64,000 nucleotides of DNA from CAWHNT01 sp963830775 (lineage in GTDB: Bacteria > Pseudomonadota > Alphaproteobacteria > Geminicoccales > Geminicoccaceae). This document shows positions 34,402 to 43,614 of this stretch, piece by piece; positions within the stretch are counted from its first letter, which is position 1, and the number at the start of each line of letters is the position of its first letter. The stretch spans positions 806,001 to 870,000 of the forward strand of contig CAWHNT010000047.1 of NCBI GenBank assembly GCA_963830775.1, written 5' to 3'. The notes beneath the pieces are model-generated. The model did not search any database. It was not told the origin of the DNA and saw nothing but the letters and a program-made list of their open reading frames with translations. The translations under genes were made by a program, and so were the position numbers.

Positions 34402-37144
34402 TAGGGCGTCCTCTCCAGGGGATCGGGCTCGAACCAGCCGCCGCCATCGGCTCGCAGGAGCTCGAAATAGTACATCAGGTCTGCGGCTGGCGTGATGTCG
34501 GCGCCGGGGATGGTGAAGCTGACCTTGTCGGGGCCGCTCTCCAGGGTCTTGAACGACGCCAGCTGGTTCACCGGCCGATAGTGCAGGCGCACGGTCTGCA
34601 CCGCGTGCGTGTCATCCAGCGCAAGCTCCACCCGGAGCGGCCGGCCAGCCGGCCAATGTGTCGGCGCGTCGTGGCGCATGGCCGGCCGGGGCAGGAGAGG
34701 GGGCTCGTCGCGCACCGCCGTCGGAGCAGGCGGGGTCAGGCTCTGGATCACGAGCCCGCTTACCGTCCAGACATTCTCCGGAAAGACGATGGCGAGGCGC
34801 CCGTTCTCGGCCCGTAGCTGGCGCGCTTCCGAGGTCCGGTCGGGGTGCAGGAAGGTGACGGTATAGTCGCCAGGAGGCACATCGACCGCAAACGTCTGGG
34901 CACCCTCGCCACGGATCGCATCGCGAAAGAGCATGTCGTGCGGCAGGTTCTTCGGGGCGGGTACGGCCGCTCGCACCTCGAGATAGGGCGTGGGCTCGAT
35001 CGCCAGTGCCTCGCGCTGGCCTCCGCCGAGCCAGCCATAGCCTCGGGCGGGGTCATAGAGGCTGCCTGGGTCGACGGCCTGGAACCGGGGCGCCACCGTG
35101 TTCCGCAGGATGAACGGGTCGTGCCAGTAGGTGCCATGGGGGGCGGGCTCCGGCACGGGGCCGCCGAAGTCGAAGCCGCGCTCGAAGTGTTCGAAGCGGC
35201 GCAGCACCTCCTCCCGTTCCTCGATCAGCCGGAGGTCGTGCTGCACGTAGGGCAGCTTGTCCTTCCAGTGGCCGTTGTCGTCGGGTGCGAAGGCCATGCG
35301 CTCCGGATAGAGGCCGTCCGTGAGGCGGACGAGGTCGGTCCAGATCGCGAGTGCCGTCTCCAGCTCGCGGCGGGCTCGTGCCAGCAGAACCGGGTCGCCG
35401 GTGCCGTCGAACAGAGCCAGGGCTTCGGCCGCGAGCTGCTTCCTGGCGTGGTAGCGGGCGAGGTGGGCCAGGACCAGGAAGTCGGGCTCGCTGGACAGCC
35501 ATTCGCGATGATCGGGCGCCAGCTTCCCCTTCGCGCGCAGGGCGGCACGTTCGGTGGCTTCGGCCCAGCCGTCGAGCCGGGCAGCGGTCACGGCAGGCGT
35601 CTGCTTTGCGGAGGCACGGCCTGCCAGCCGGTTTGCAGCCGCTTCGGCCGGACCCGCGACGAAGCGCCAGTCGCTCGGGAGCACGTCCTTGTAGGCGTCG
35701 ATCAGCCCGCCCGGGTTGATCTCCGGCCACAGGCCCATGTTGGGGTCGGCCAGGTGCACGGCCACGATCTCGTTCAGGATCCGGCTCGCATTGGTGTAGG
35801 CCGCGAGCACATCGTCGGCGGCCGGCCCGAAACGGCGCTCGAGCTCTCGGCGCCATACGGAATCGGCTGTGTCGGGGTCGTAGCTCAGGCGGCCCCAGAG
35901 GGTGTAGAAGAGCCAGTATCGCTCCCATTCCCAGCGCCAGGATTGCCGCCGGGCCAGCTCGGCGTCGGTGAAGACGCCCCACGTCTCCGGAGCATTGCCG
36001 AAGCCCTTCTGCGCCAGCGGAGCGTCGATCTCGAAGCCCTCGGCCCCGCCCAGGCCGAAGGTGGAGACTGCGCGCCGCACGTAGCCGGGGTCGCCCCATA
36101 GCAGGAGCCGGTGCGAGCCCAGGCCCCAGAGCTCCCAGTAGAAGCCATAGCTTCGCGGCTTGGCCAGGAAGTTCAGGTAGCTGTAGTTCGGGTAGGTCTC
36201 GGCCGGCTGGTACGGGCGACCCAGATGCTCGGCCCAGTACTTGGTCGAGAGCCGGACCGGGATGCCCACCTGGGCCGCGGCCTCGACCATGCCGCCGGCT
36301 ACGATCCAGCCGCGCAAGTCGAGCGTCACTGGCCGGCCGGCGTCGCGGATCGCGGGGAAGACATGGTCGCGATAGAACGGGACCTGCTGCTCGGGCGGGA
36401 TGCCGGACTCGTTGTTGGTCCGCATCTGCACGCTGCCGATGGCCGGGCAGGCTGGAGGACACGCTTCAGCGCGGCGTAGCTGTAGGGGCCGATGTTCTCC
36501 GGGGTCAGGCCCTCGACCGTGGGCTGCATGCCGGGCTGGATGTCGTGCTCCCAGATGCCAAGCGTGAAGTCGATGCCGTGGTCCGCCGCCGTTCGGGCAA
36601 TGGCACAGAGCATGGCGAGGTTGCGCTGCCGATCGGCGGGCGAGAGGCCGGGCACCCGGACCTCGGGGAACGCCGGGAGGTCGAGCCAGAAAGGGTAGGG
36701 CGGAGCCAGGTAGTTGGTCTGGTGCGCGAAGACGAGGTTGAAGCGGTTGAAGCGCTGCCGGGCCAGCATCCCGAAGAAGGCGTCCCAGTGCTCTTGTGAA
36801 TAGTACCAGTCCCGCTCCATCGCCTCGTTGTGGAGGAAGCGTCGGATGCCGCGCATGGCGGTGTGCGGCACGCCGCGTTCCGGTGCCAGTCGACCGCTGT
36901 CGCGAATCTGCTCGGCTGCGGCGAGCAGCCCGTACATGAGGCCGCGCTCGTCCGCGCCGATGACGCGGTCGGCCAGGATCTCGAACGATTCGGGAGGCCC
37001 TGGTCGCAGCTCGGTGCGGATGTCGAGCGTCAGCCCGCGGGCGGTCAGGGCCTGTGCCAGCTCCTCGAGCCCGAACTCACGCGGGCCGGCTTGGGCCGCT
37101 GGTGCGAGCAGAGCCAGCGCCAGCCAGAGCACGGGCATGCGCAT
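34380..37144 (-). CDS. Secreted glycoside-hydrolase-like protein (GH20/GH67-like layout), frameshift near 36437
   Basis: The product of about 920 residues begins with a signal peptide (MRMPVLWLALALLAPAAQA). An N-terminal alpha/beta domain follows (ADRVIGADERGLMYGLLAAAEQIRD), as in hexosaminidases and alpha-glucuronidases. The barrel then starts at MRGIRRFLHNEAMERDWYYS. A missing G near 36437 splits KRVLQ from CPAIGSVQMRTNNESG. Later parts include YLNFLAKPRSYGFYWELWGLG and a beta-rich C-terminus. I cannot name the substrate or the catalytic pair with confidence. The ATG at 37144 has GGGAGG seven bases upstream. It is divergent from an arabinofuranosidase-like gene. Confidence 0.6.
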
Positions 37145-37206
37145 CGTTGGCCTCCCTGAGCCGTCCAAGGCTGGGAGCGAGATGGCGTCTGCCCTATCTC
37201 AGGGCC

Positions 37207-38736
37207 ATGGGACGCACGCGCCGGGAGCTGCTGCAGGGAGGGCCGATGCTGGCGGCCGCGGCGATCGCACCCGTGCCGCCAGGGCCGGACCTCGTCCGCA
37301 TCGACCCGACCCCGCGCTTCACCATCTCGCCGTGGCTGCACATGCAGTTCATGGAGCCCCTGGGTGTCACGGACAGCTCGGTGGAGGCGGCCTGGGACTG
37401 GGAGGCCGACGGTTGGCGGGCGGACTTCCTGGACACGGTGGCAGACCTGGCGCCGGGTGCGATCAGGTTGGGTGGCCTGTTCAGCCGCTACTACAAGTGG
37501 CGCGAGGGCGTCGGCCCGCCCGGGCAGCGGCCGCCCATGCGCAACTATTTCTGGGGTGGGAAGGAGACCAACCGGATCGGGACCGGCGAGGTCGTGGGCC
37601 TGTGCCGCCGGGTCGGCGCCGAGCCGCTGCTCTGCGTCAACTTCCTGAGCGACGGGCATGCCTGGCACGCGCGCACGCCGGAGGGCAACCGCACCGGCGA
37701 TGCGGCCGAGGCCGCGGACTGGGTATCCTACTGCAACGACCCGGACGACCGACTGCGGCGCGAGCACGGGGCGGCCGAGCCTTATGGGGTCAAGCTCTGG
37801 CAGGTGGGCAACGAGACCTCCTACAGCGCCGACGGGTTCAGCAGGGACGAGGCGATCGCGCACACGGTCGAGTTCGCCAGGGCGATGCGCGGCCGCGATC
37901 CATCCATCCGGCTGATCGGCTGGGGCGATCGGGGTGAGGACGACCCTGCGCTCTGGGCCGGGGACATGATCGAGCGCGCGGGCGAGCATCTCGACATGAT
38001 CGCCATCCACATGATGCAGCAGCTGCCGCGCCGGCCGGACAGCGTGCTCCGCGGCAACCGCTACCAGCGCGAGCCGGAGCGGGCGTGGGAGGAGCTGCGG
38101 GAGCTGGGGGACCGGATCGAGGGGCGGCTGGTCGAGCTGGAGCAGATCCTGGAAGCCAAGCGGGCGGGCACCGGCATCGCCGTGACTGAGGGTCACCTGA
38201 GCCTCGCCCCGCACAACACCAACCCGATCCTGCTCGAATGGCTCAGCGGCGCCTATCACGCGCGCGCCCTGAACACCTACCAGCGCCATGGTGCGCGGGT
38301 GCGGATCGCCACCGCCGCCGACTTCAACGGCACCCGCTGGACAGTGGTCGCGATTCGCGTCCAGGTGCCGCGCGGCGTCAGCTATCTCACGCCGGCGGGG
38401 TCCGTGATGCGCCTGTTCGGCCGCCATCGCGGGCAGGAGGGCGTGTCCATCCAGAGCGCCCCTTCCGACCTCGACATCGCCGCGAGCCGGACCGCAAACC
38501 GGCTCTTCCTCCACGTGGCGAACCTGAGCTACGGCAGCGCCATACCGGTGCGCCTGGCCGTCGACGGCCACTCCATCGCCGGCGGGCGCGTGCTCGAGAT
38601 CGCGCCCTCCGACCTGCGCCAGGCCGTGAGCCAGGACGAGCCCGACCTGTTCCGCCCGGTCGAAATGCAGCTTACGGGCTCGACGTGGCGCTTCCCGCCG
38701 GGCTCGGTCAGCGTGGTCGAGCTGGATCTGGCATAA
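37207..38736 (+). CDS. Exported GH51-type alpha-arabinofuranosidase-like protein
   Basis: The 509-residue protein begins with a short twin-arginine-like signal (GRTRRELLQGG followed by an alanine-rich stretch). The catalytic barrel contains KLWQVGNETSY, whose glutamate sits where GH51 enzymes have the acid/base residue, and GIAVTEGHLSL, which fits the nucleophile strand. A beta-sandwich C-terminal domain (about 370-509) completes the GH51 layout. The sugar specificity is inferred only from this family resemblance. It lies next to an operon predicted to make an arabinose donor, which makes cleavage of an arabinose-containing glycan an attractive idea. Confidence 0.65.
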   Translation: MGRTRRELLQGGPMLAAAAIAPVPPGPDLVRIDPTPRFTISPWLHMQFMEPLGVTDSSVEAAWDWEADGWRADFLDTVADLAPGAIRLGGLFSRYYKWREGVGPPGQRPPMRNYFWGGKETNRIGTGEVVGLCRRVGAEPLLCVNFLSDGHAWHARTPEGNRTGDAAEAADWVSYCNDPDDRLRREHGAAEPYGVKLWQVGNETSYSADGFSRDEAIAHTVEFARAMRGRDPSIRLIGWGDRGEDDPALWAGDMIERAGEHLDMIAIHMMQQLPRRPDSVLRGNRYQREPERAWEELRELGDRIEGRLVELEQILEAKRAGTGIAVTEGHLSLAPHNTNPILLEWLSGAYHARALNTYQRHGARVRIATAADFNGTRWTVVAIRVQVPRGVSYLTPAGSVMRLFGRHRGQEGVSIQSAPSDLDIAASRTANRLFLHVANLSYGSAIPVRLAVDGHSIAGGRVLEIAPSDLRQAVSQDEPDLFRPVEMQLTGSTWRFPPGSVSVVELDLA

Positions 38737-38845
38737 GGCTGCTTGCTTCCAGGTCCGCCAAGGCGGGCCCTGCCGGCCGAAGGCCCTTGACCGCCAGCTT
38801 CCGCCGATCCATCCGCAGGCGAGGGAACCCGGGGGAGGCGACACG

Positions 38846-39955
38846 ATGGCGGTGATCGAGCGTATCGAGATCATGCTCGTGGATCTGCCGCCCAAGGTGG
38901 TCCGGACGGACGCGATCCAGTCCTTCGTCAGCCAGGAGACGCCGATCGTCCGCATCTTCGACGCGGACGGTGCGGTGGGCACCGGCTACGCCTACACGAT
39001 CGGCACCGGCGGCTCCTCGATCGTCCGCCTGCTGCACGACCATCTGGCGCCGGAGCTGATCGGCCGCGACGCGGAGATGATCGAGCAGCTCTGGCGCTTC
39101 CTCTTCTACCGCACGCACGCCACCGCCGTGGGTGCGATCACGGCCCTGGCGCTGGCCGCCATCGACACGGCTCTATGGGATCTCCGCTGCCTCAAGGCCG
39201 GGCTGCCGCTGCACGTCATGGCCGGCGGGGCGCAGGCGCGGGTGCCGCTCTACACCACCGAGGGCGGTTGGCTGCAGCTCTCGACGGAGGAACTGGTCGA
39301 GCAGGCGCTGGAAGCGCGCGAGCGCGGCTTCTTCGGCTGCAAGGTCAAGATCGGCAAGCCGCATGTGAGCGAGGACGTGGCCCGGCTGGAGGCCGTGCGG
39401 GCGGCCGTGGGCCCCGCCTTCGAGATCATGACCGACGCCAACCAGGCCTTCACGGTCGACGAGGCGATCCGCCGGGCGCGCGCCTTCGAGCCCTTGGACC
39501 TCGCCTGGTTCGAGGAGCCGCTGCCGGCCGAGGACCTGGGCGGGCATGTGCGGCTCGCCGCCAGCACGAGCATCCCCGTGGCCGTCGGCGAATCGCTCTA
39601 CAGCGTGCCGCATTTCCGCGAGTACCTGCACCGCGAGGCCTGCTCGATCCTGCAGACCGACGTGGCCCGGATCGGCGGCATCACGCCCTGGCTCAAGTGC
39701 GCGCACCTGGCCGAGGCCTACAACATGCCGATCTGCCCGCACTTCCTGATGGAGCTGCATGTCGGGCTGACGGCGGCCGTGCCGAACGGCCGCTGGGTCG
39801 AGCACATCCCGCAGCTCGACGACATCACGCTACACGGCATGCGGATCGAGGCCGGCCACGCGATCCCGTCCGAGGAGCCGGGCCTCGGCATCGCCTGGGA
39901 CATGGCGGCGATCGAGCAGCGCCGGGTCCATGAGCTGACGCTGCTCGTGGACTGA
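38846..39955 (+). CDS. Mandelate racemase / enolase superfamily enzyme
   Basis: The 369-residue protein has the capping domain (residues about 1-125) and the barrel with all three metal ligands: the aspartate in IMTDANQAF, the glutamate in LAWFEEPL, and the glutamate in AVGESLYS. A lysine in GCKVKIGKP and a histidine in PICPHFLMELH fit the mandelate-racemase-type acid/base pair. Such enzymes dehydrate or racemise sugar acids and other carboxylates; the substrate is unknown. The ATG at 38846 is preceded by GGGGGAGG. It follows the GH51-like gene by 110 bases on the same strand, which would fit sugar-acid breakdown. Confidence 0.85.
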   Translation: MAVIERIEIMLVDLPPKVVRTDAIQSFVSQETPIVRIFDADGAVGTGYAYTIGTGGSSIVRLLHDHLAPELIGRDAEMIEQLWRFLFYRTHATAVGAITALALAAIDTALWDLRCLKAGLPLHVMAGGAQARVPLYTTEGGWLQLSTEELVEQALEARERGFFGCKVKIGKPHVSEDVARLEAVRAAVGPAFEIMTDANQAFTVDEAIRRARAFEPLDLAWFEEPLPAEDLGGHVRLAASTSIPVAVGESLYSVPHFREYLHREACSILQTDVARIGGITPWLKCAHLAEAYNMPICPHFLMELHVGLTAAVPNGRWVEHIPQLDDITLHGMRIEAGHAIPSEEPGLGIAWDMAAIEQRRVHELTLLVD

Positions 39956-40010
39956 GGGCGGCGATCTTGACCTCTCGCAATCCAGAAGTGCCGACGCCAT
40001 CTAGGCGCCA

Positions 40011-40916
40011 ATGAAGGCAGGCCGCGATCTGGAGCGGGGCTTGGAAGAGAGCGCTGGCAAGCAGATCGTCGACACGCTGATCGAGGAGCGGGCGCCCACG
40101 CTCTTCCGCTACGCGCCTACCCGCTGGGCCATGCGCCACCTTCTGCAACCGATCCTGCACTACCGCGAGGCGGTGTGGGCGGCCGACCTGATCTCAACGC
40201 TGAGCGGGCCCGACATCATGGCGCGGGCGGTGCGCGAGATCGAAATCGAGATCGGGACGCTGGGCCTCTACCGGCTGCCGGCGCGAGGGCGGGTGGTGAT
40301 CGCCCCCAACCACCCGACCGGGCTTGCCGACGGTGTCGCGATCTACGAGGCCCTGCGCCAGGTCCGCCCCGACATCTGGTTCATCGCCAACAGCGACGCC
40401 ATCCGCTGGGCCAAGGGGCTGGGCGACATCATCATCCCGGTCGAGTGGGTGAAGAGCAAGCGCAGCACGGTCGGCAGCCGGCGCCTGCTGGCCGATCTCG
40501 GCACCGCCTTCCGCAACGAGCAGGCGGTGATCATCTTCCCGTCGGGGCGGATCAGCTACATGACTTGGCGGGGCTTACGCGAGCGGCCCTGGCTCGCCAC
40601 CGCCGTCACCCTCGCTCGCAAGTTCGAGGCCCCGATCCTCCCGGTCCACATCCGCGCCCGCAACTCGGCCCTCTTCTACGCGCTCTCCCAGGTCAGCGCC
40701 GAGCTGCGCGACGTCACCATCTTCAACGAGCTCCTGAACAAGCGCGGCCGCCGTTTCGAGCTCACCTTCGGCGACCTGATCGACCCCGCCGACCTCCCGG
40801 CCGACGCCGGCGAGGCCGTTGGCCTCCTCCAGCACCATGTCGAGCACGAGCTCCCACGCGCCAGCCGGCTACGCCCGGCCCTGCCAAGGCAGCGCAAGGT
40901 GGCGGTCAGGGCCTAG
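40011..40916 (+). CDS. 1-acyl-glycerol-3-phosphate acyltransferase-like protein (PlsC/OlsA family)
   Basis: The 301-residue protein has the acyltransferase core. The catalytic histidine and aspartate are in VIAPNHPTGLADG (the NHP-x-G-x-x-D form seen in OlsA-like enzymes), the substrate-binding block is VIIFPSGRISY, and LPVHIRARNS follows. It probably acylates a lyso-phospholipid or lyso-aminolipid at the inner membrane face. No strong membrane helix is obvious, suggesting peripheral attachment. It stands alone on the plus strand after a 55-base gap. Confidence 0.8.
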   Translation: MKAGRDLERGLEESAGKQIVDTLIEERAPTLFRYAPTRWAMRHLLQPILHYREAVWAADLISTLSGPDIMARAVREIEIEIGTLGLYRLPARGRVVIAPNHPTGLADGVAIYEALRQVRPDIWFIANSDAIRWAKGLGDIIIPVEWVKSKRSTVGSRRLLADLGTAFRNEQAVIIFPSGRISYMTWRGLRERPWLATAVTLARKFEAPILPVHIRARNSALFYALSQVSAELRDVTIFNELLNKRGRRFELTFGDLIDPADLPADAGEAVGLLQHHVEHELPRASRLRPALPRQRKVAVRA

Positions 40917-40925
40917 AAACGGCGC

Positions 40926-41102
40926 TCAGGGTGCCACGAAGCTGGCGATCGCCTGCCTGCAGGCATCGGTGAGCTGCCGGCCCCACGCTTCCGCCGGCCA
41001 CCAGTCGGACACGGCGAGCCCGATCATCACGCCCAGGGCTATGCACAGGCCAGCATTGACAAAGCTCAATCGGGTCTCGCGTCTCTGCGGATCTGATACC
41101 AT
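40926..41102 (-). CDS. Small single-helix membrane protein, hypothetical
   Basis: A 58-codon frame starts at ATG (41102) and ends at a TGA near 40928. It has a basic start (SDPQRRETRL), one clear hydrophobic helix (LSFVNAGLCIALGVMIGLAV) and an amphipathic tail (AEAWGRQLTDACRQAIASF). The layout is convincing for a small membrane protein, but the ribosome site is weak and no family is recognised. Apart from this I see nothing coding in the 350 bases between the acyltransferase and the tRNA. Confidence 0.45.
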   Translation of the reverse strand: MVSDPQRRETRLSFVNAGLCIALGVMIGLAVSDWWPAEAWGRQLTDACRQAIASFVAP

Positions 41103-41268
41103 GGTGAAGGCTGGTACACCGTGAGCCTCCAGCCAACAAGATTACCAAAAGTTGCTGAAATTCAGAGATATACGCCATATTGGCGAGACATCGCAGTCAC
41201 TGCGGCCCTGCCAGGGACCGTGATGCCTGGCTCCGCCAGAGGCGTTGCGGCTAAGCTTTTGCGGTGAA

Positions 41269-41345
41269 TGGCGCGCCCGACAGGATTCGAACCTGTGACC
41301 CCGGGATTAGGAATCCCGTGCTCTATCCTACTGAGCTACGGGCGC
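41269..41345 (-). tRNA. tRNA-Arg (anticodon CCT)
   Basis: The minus strand folds into a complete cloverleaf. The acceptor stem is GCGCCCG pairing with CGGGCGC, the D-arm contains AGCTCAGT, the anticodon stem-loop is CGGGA-TTCCTAA-TCCCG, and the T-arm contains GGTTCGAATCC. The 3' CCA is encoded (41269-41271). It reads AGG codons. Confidence 0.97.
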
Positions 41346-41365
41346 GTGCGACGGATATAGCAGCG

Positions 41366-42088
41366 CTGCGGCGTCCTTGCCAGCGGCGGGGCTGCCTGGG
41401 GCTGCTGCTGGCCGTGGCTGCGGCCGGCGCCCGGGCCGGGGAGGCCGCGAGCCTTGAACGGGCGTCGCCCGTGCCGACGCTGCGCCTGGGCGATGGGACA
41501 CTGGTGGCGCTGGCCGGCATCGTGGTGCCGGCGGAACTTGGCGCAGAAGCGGCGGCGGCCCTCACCTCTTGGCTGGATGGTGGGGCGTTCGAGGTCCGGA
41601 CCGTCGACCCTGCCCTCGACCGTTACCGCCGCAGGCGCGTGGCGCTGGCGCGGGACAGCGGCACGCTTCAGGCAGTGCTGGTGGCGGCCGGGTTCGCCCT
41701 GGTGGCGCCGGAGCCGGGCATCGGGGCGGAGCTGCTGCCGCTGGAGGCGGCGGCCCGCGCCCGGCGAACGGGGGTGTGGGCTGCGGGCGGGAGCGGGCCG
41801 TTCGACGCCCGTGACGTGCCCATGACCGAAGGCCGCTACGTGCTGGTCGAGGGGCGCATTGCCCGGACGGCGCCGACCTCCATCTACTGGTACGCCAATT
41901 TCGGCGAGCTCTACCGCCGCGACTTCACCGTCCGGATCCCGAAGGCGGAGGAGCGGGCGTTCGCCGCGGCCGGGCTCGATCTGGCGGGCCTCGGCGGCCG
42001 CCGGGTGCGGGTCCGAGGTTGGCTGTTTGAGGAAAACGGGCCGATGATCGAGATCACCCATCCCCTGGCGCTGGAGGTCCTGGAATGA
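41366..42088 (+). CDS. Secreted thermonuclease (SNase)-like protein; start uncertain
   Basis: The domain at about residues 40-140 matches staphylococcal-nuclease-like proteins: LRLGDGTLVALAGIVVP, then DRYRRRRVALARDSGTLQAVLVAAGFALV, and ARARRTGVWA. The catalytic arginine and glutamate set is not clearly complete, so it may be a non-enzymatic relative. A signal-like stretch (GCLGLLLAVAAAGARA) lies near the N-terminus. No ATG, and no well-placed GTG or TTG, exists in this frame after the tRNA gene; I used the CTG at 41366. An undetected indel is possible. Its stop overlaps the M48 protease start (ATGA). Confidence 0.65.
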   Translation: MRRPCQRRGCLGLLLAVAAAGARAGEAASLERASPVPTLRLGDGTLVALAGIVVPAELGAEAAAALTSWLDGGAFEVRTVDPALDRYRRRRVALARDSGTLQAVLVAAGFALVAPEPGIGAELLPLEAAARARRTGVWAAGGSGPFDARDVPMTEGRYVLVEGRIARTAPTSIYWYANFGELYRRDFTVRIPKAEERAFAAAGLDLAGLGGRRVRVRGWLFEENGPMIEITHPLALEVLE

Positions 42089-43584
42089 TCCGGCGTGCCA
42101 TGGCGGCGCTCCTACTGGTTGCCACGATGGCGTGCGGCGCAGGGGGCCTGCCCTCAGCGCTGGCCCAGGAGCGCGGCAACAGCATCTTCATGAGCCCGGC
42201 CCAGGAGGCCGAGATCGGGCGCGAGCAGCACGAGCAGGTGCTGGCCCAGTTCGGCGGCCTCTACGGGGACAAGAAGCTCCAGCAGTACGTCACCGGCATC
42301 GGCGACCGGCTGAAGAACGTCACCCCGCTCAAGGACCAGAAGTTCACCTTCAGCCTTCTCAACAGCGACGTGGTCAACGCCTTCGCGCTCCCCGGCGGCT
42401 ATGTCTACGTCACCCGCGGGCTCCTGGCGCTGGCCCGCGACGAGGCCGAGCTTGCGGGCGTGCTGGGGCACGAGATCGGGCACGTCGTCGCCCGCCACAC
42501 CGCCCAGCGCTACGACCGCAATGTCTGGGGCCAGCTCGGCACGGTGGGAGCGCAGGTCCTGGGCGGGCTGCTCGGCGGTTATCTGGGCGGCGACGTCGGG
42601 GCCCGGCTGGGCTCCCAGGTGGGCGGGCAGGCGGGAGCGCTGGGCGCCCAGGTCTATGTGCAGGGCTTTTCGCGCGAGCAGGAGTACGAGGCCGACGAGC
42701 TGGGCGTCACCTACCTCCAGGCCGCCGGCTACGAGCCCCGCGCCATGGCGAGCTTCCTGGGCCAGCTCGCCGCCAACGACGAGCTCGAGACCCGCCTCAC
42801 CGGCCGCAAGGAGAGCACGCCCGGCTGGCTGCGCAGCCATCCGCGCACGGCCGACCGGCTGACCCGCGCCACCGAGGCCGCGGCGGCCGACACGCCGGGT
42901 GCGCGCGAGCAGGACAAGGAGCGCTTCCTCGCCGCGATCGACGGCCTCGTCTACGGCGACGACCCGGCCCAAGGCTTCGTGCGCGGCCGCACCTTCGAGC
43001 ACCCGGACCTCGGCTTCCGCTTCACCGCCCCGCCCGGGTTCACCCTGCGCAACACGCCCCAGGCCGTGGTCGGCGGCGACCGCCAGGGCCGGGTCATGAA
43101 CTTCGACATGGGCCAGGGCAGCTCCTCCGACCCTGCGACCTACCTGCAGCGCGAGTGGGCCAAGGAGACCCGGGTGGGCGACCTGCAGAGCTTCCGGGCG
43201 GGCAGCCTGTCGGCCGCCGCCGGCACCGCCCAGGTCCAGATCAACAAGGCCCCGGCCGAGGCCCTGCTGGTGGCCCTGGAAGGGGAGGGACAGCAGTTCT
43301 ACCGCTTCGTCTTCGCCAACACCAAGGGCCTGACCCGCGACGACATCGCCGACTTCGAGAGCAGTGCCAAGAGCTTCCAGCGTCTGGCCAAGGACGAGGC
43401 GTCCGCGATCAAGCCCTTGCGGATCAGGATCCACACCGTGCGCTCGGGCGACACCCAGGAGAGCGTGGCCCGGCAGATGGAGGTCGACCAGCTCCCGCTG
43501 GACACGTTCCGCGTCCTGAACGGGCTCCAGGCCGAACAGAAGCTGGAGCCGGGGCAGGCGTTGAAGGTCATCGTGAAAGGCTGA
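42085..43584 (+). CDS. Periplasmic M48 family metalloprotease (BepA-like)
   Basis: The 499-residue protein starts with a signal peptide ending near SALAQ. The zinc site is HEIGH in LAGVLGHEIGHVVARHTAQ, with the third ligand in REQEYEADELGVTYLQ. A glycine-rich loop separates the two. The C-terminal third (about 300-499) is a separate domain ending in a LysM-like segment (HTVRSGDTQESVARQMEV), which would bind peptidoglycan. Relatives degrade or help assemble misfolded outer-membrane proteins. It overlaps the nuclease-like gene by four bases and is followed at once by a hairpin. Confidence 0.92.
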   Translation: MIRRAMAALLLVATMACGAGGLPSALAQERGNSIFMSPAQEAEIGREQHEQVLAQFGGLYGDKKLQQYVTGIGDRLKNVTPLKDQKFTFSLLNSDVVNAFALPGGYVYVTRGLLALARDEAELAGVLGHEIGHVVARHTAQRYDRNVWGQLGTVGAQVLGGLLGGYLGGDVGARLGSQVGGQAGALGAQVYVQGFSREQEYEADELGVTYLQAAGYEPRAMASFLGQLAANDELETRLTGRKESTPGWLRSHPRTADRLTRATEAAAADTPGAREQDKERFLAAIDGLVYGDDPAQGFVRGRTFEHPDLGFRFTAPPGFTLRNTPQAVVGGDRQGRVMNFDMGQGSSSDPATYLQREWAKETRVGDLQSFRAGSLSAAAGTAQVQINKAPAEALLVALEGEGQQFYRFVFANTKGLTRDDIADFESSAKSFQRLAKDEASAIKPLRIRIHTVRSGDTQESVARQMEVDQLPLDTFRVLNGLQAEQKLEPGQALKVIVKG

Positions 43585-43590
43585 GGACCC

Positions 43591-43614
43591 GGGCCGCCTC
43601 TTAACGGGCGGCCC
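43591..43614 (+). terminator. GC-rich hairpin between convergent genes
   Basis: GGGCCGCC (43591-43598) pairs perfectly with GGCGGCCC (43607-43614) around an eight-base loop, starting seven bases after the protease stop. No real U-run follows, so it may act as a Rho-assisted or bidirectional stop for the two genes that converge here. Confidence 0.55.

Noticed and set aside
41264..41350. Coding start inside the tRNA-Arg region giving DRIRTCDPGIRNPVLYPTELR-like peptide
   Set aside because: This peptide is the familiar false translation of a tRNA antisense strand; the cloverleaf on the minus strand explains the sequence completely.
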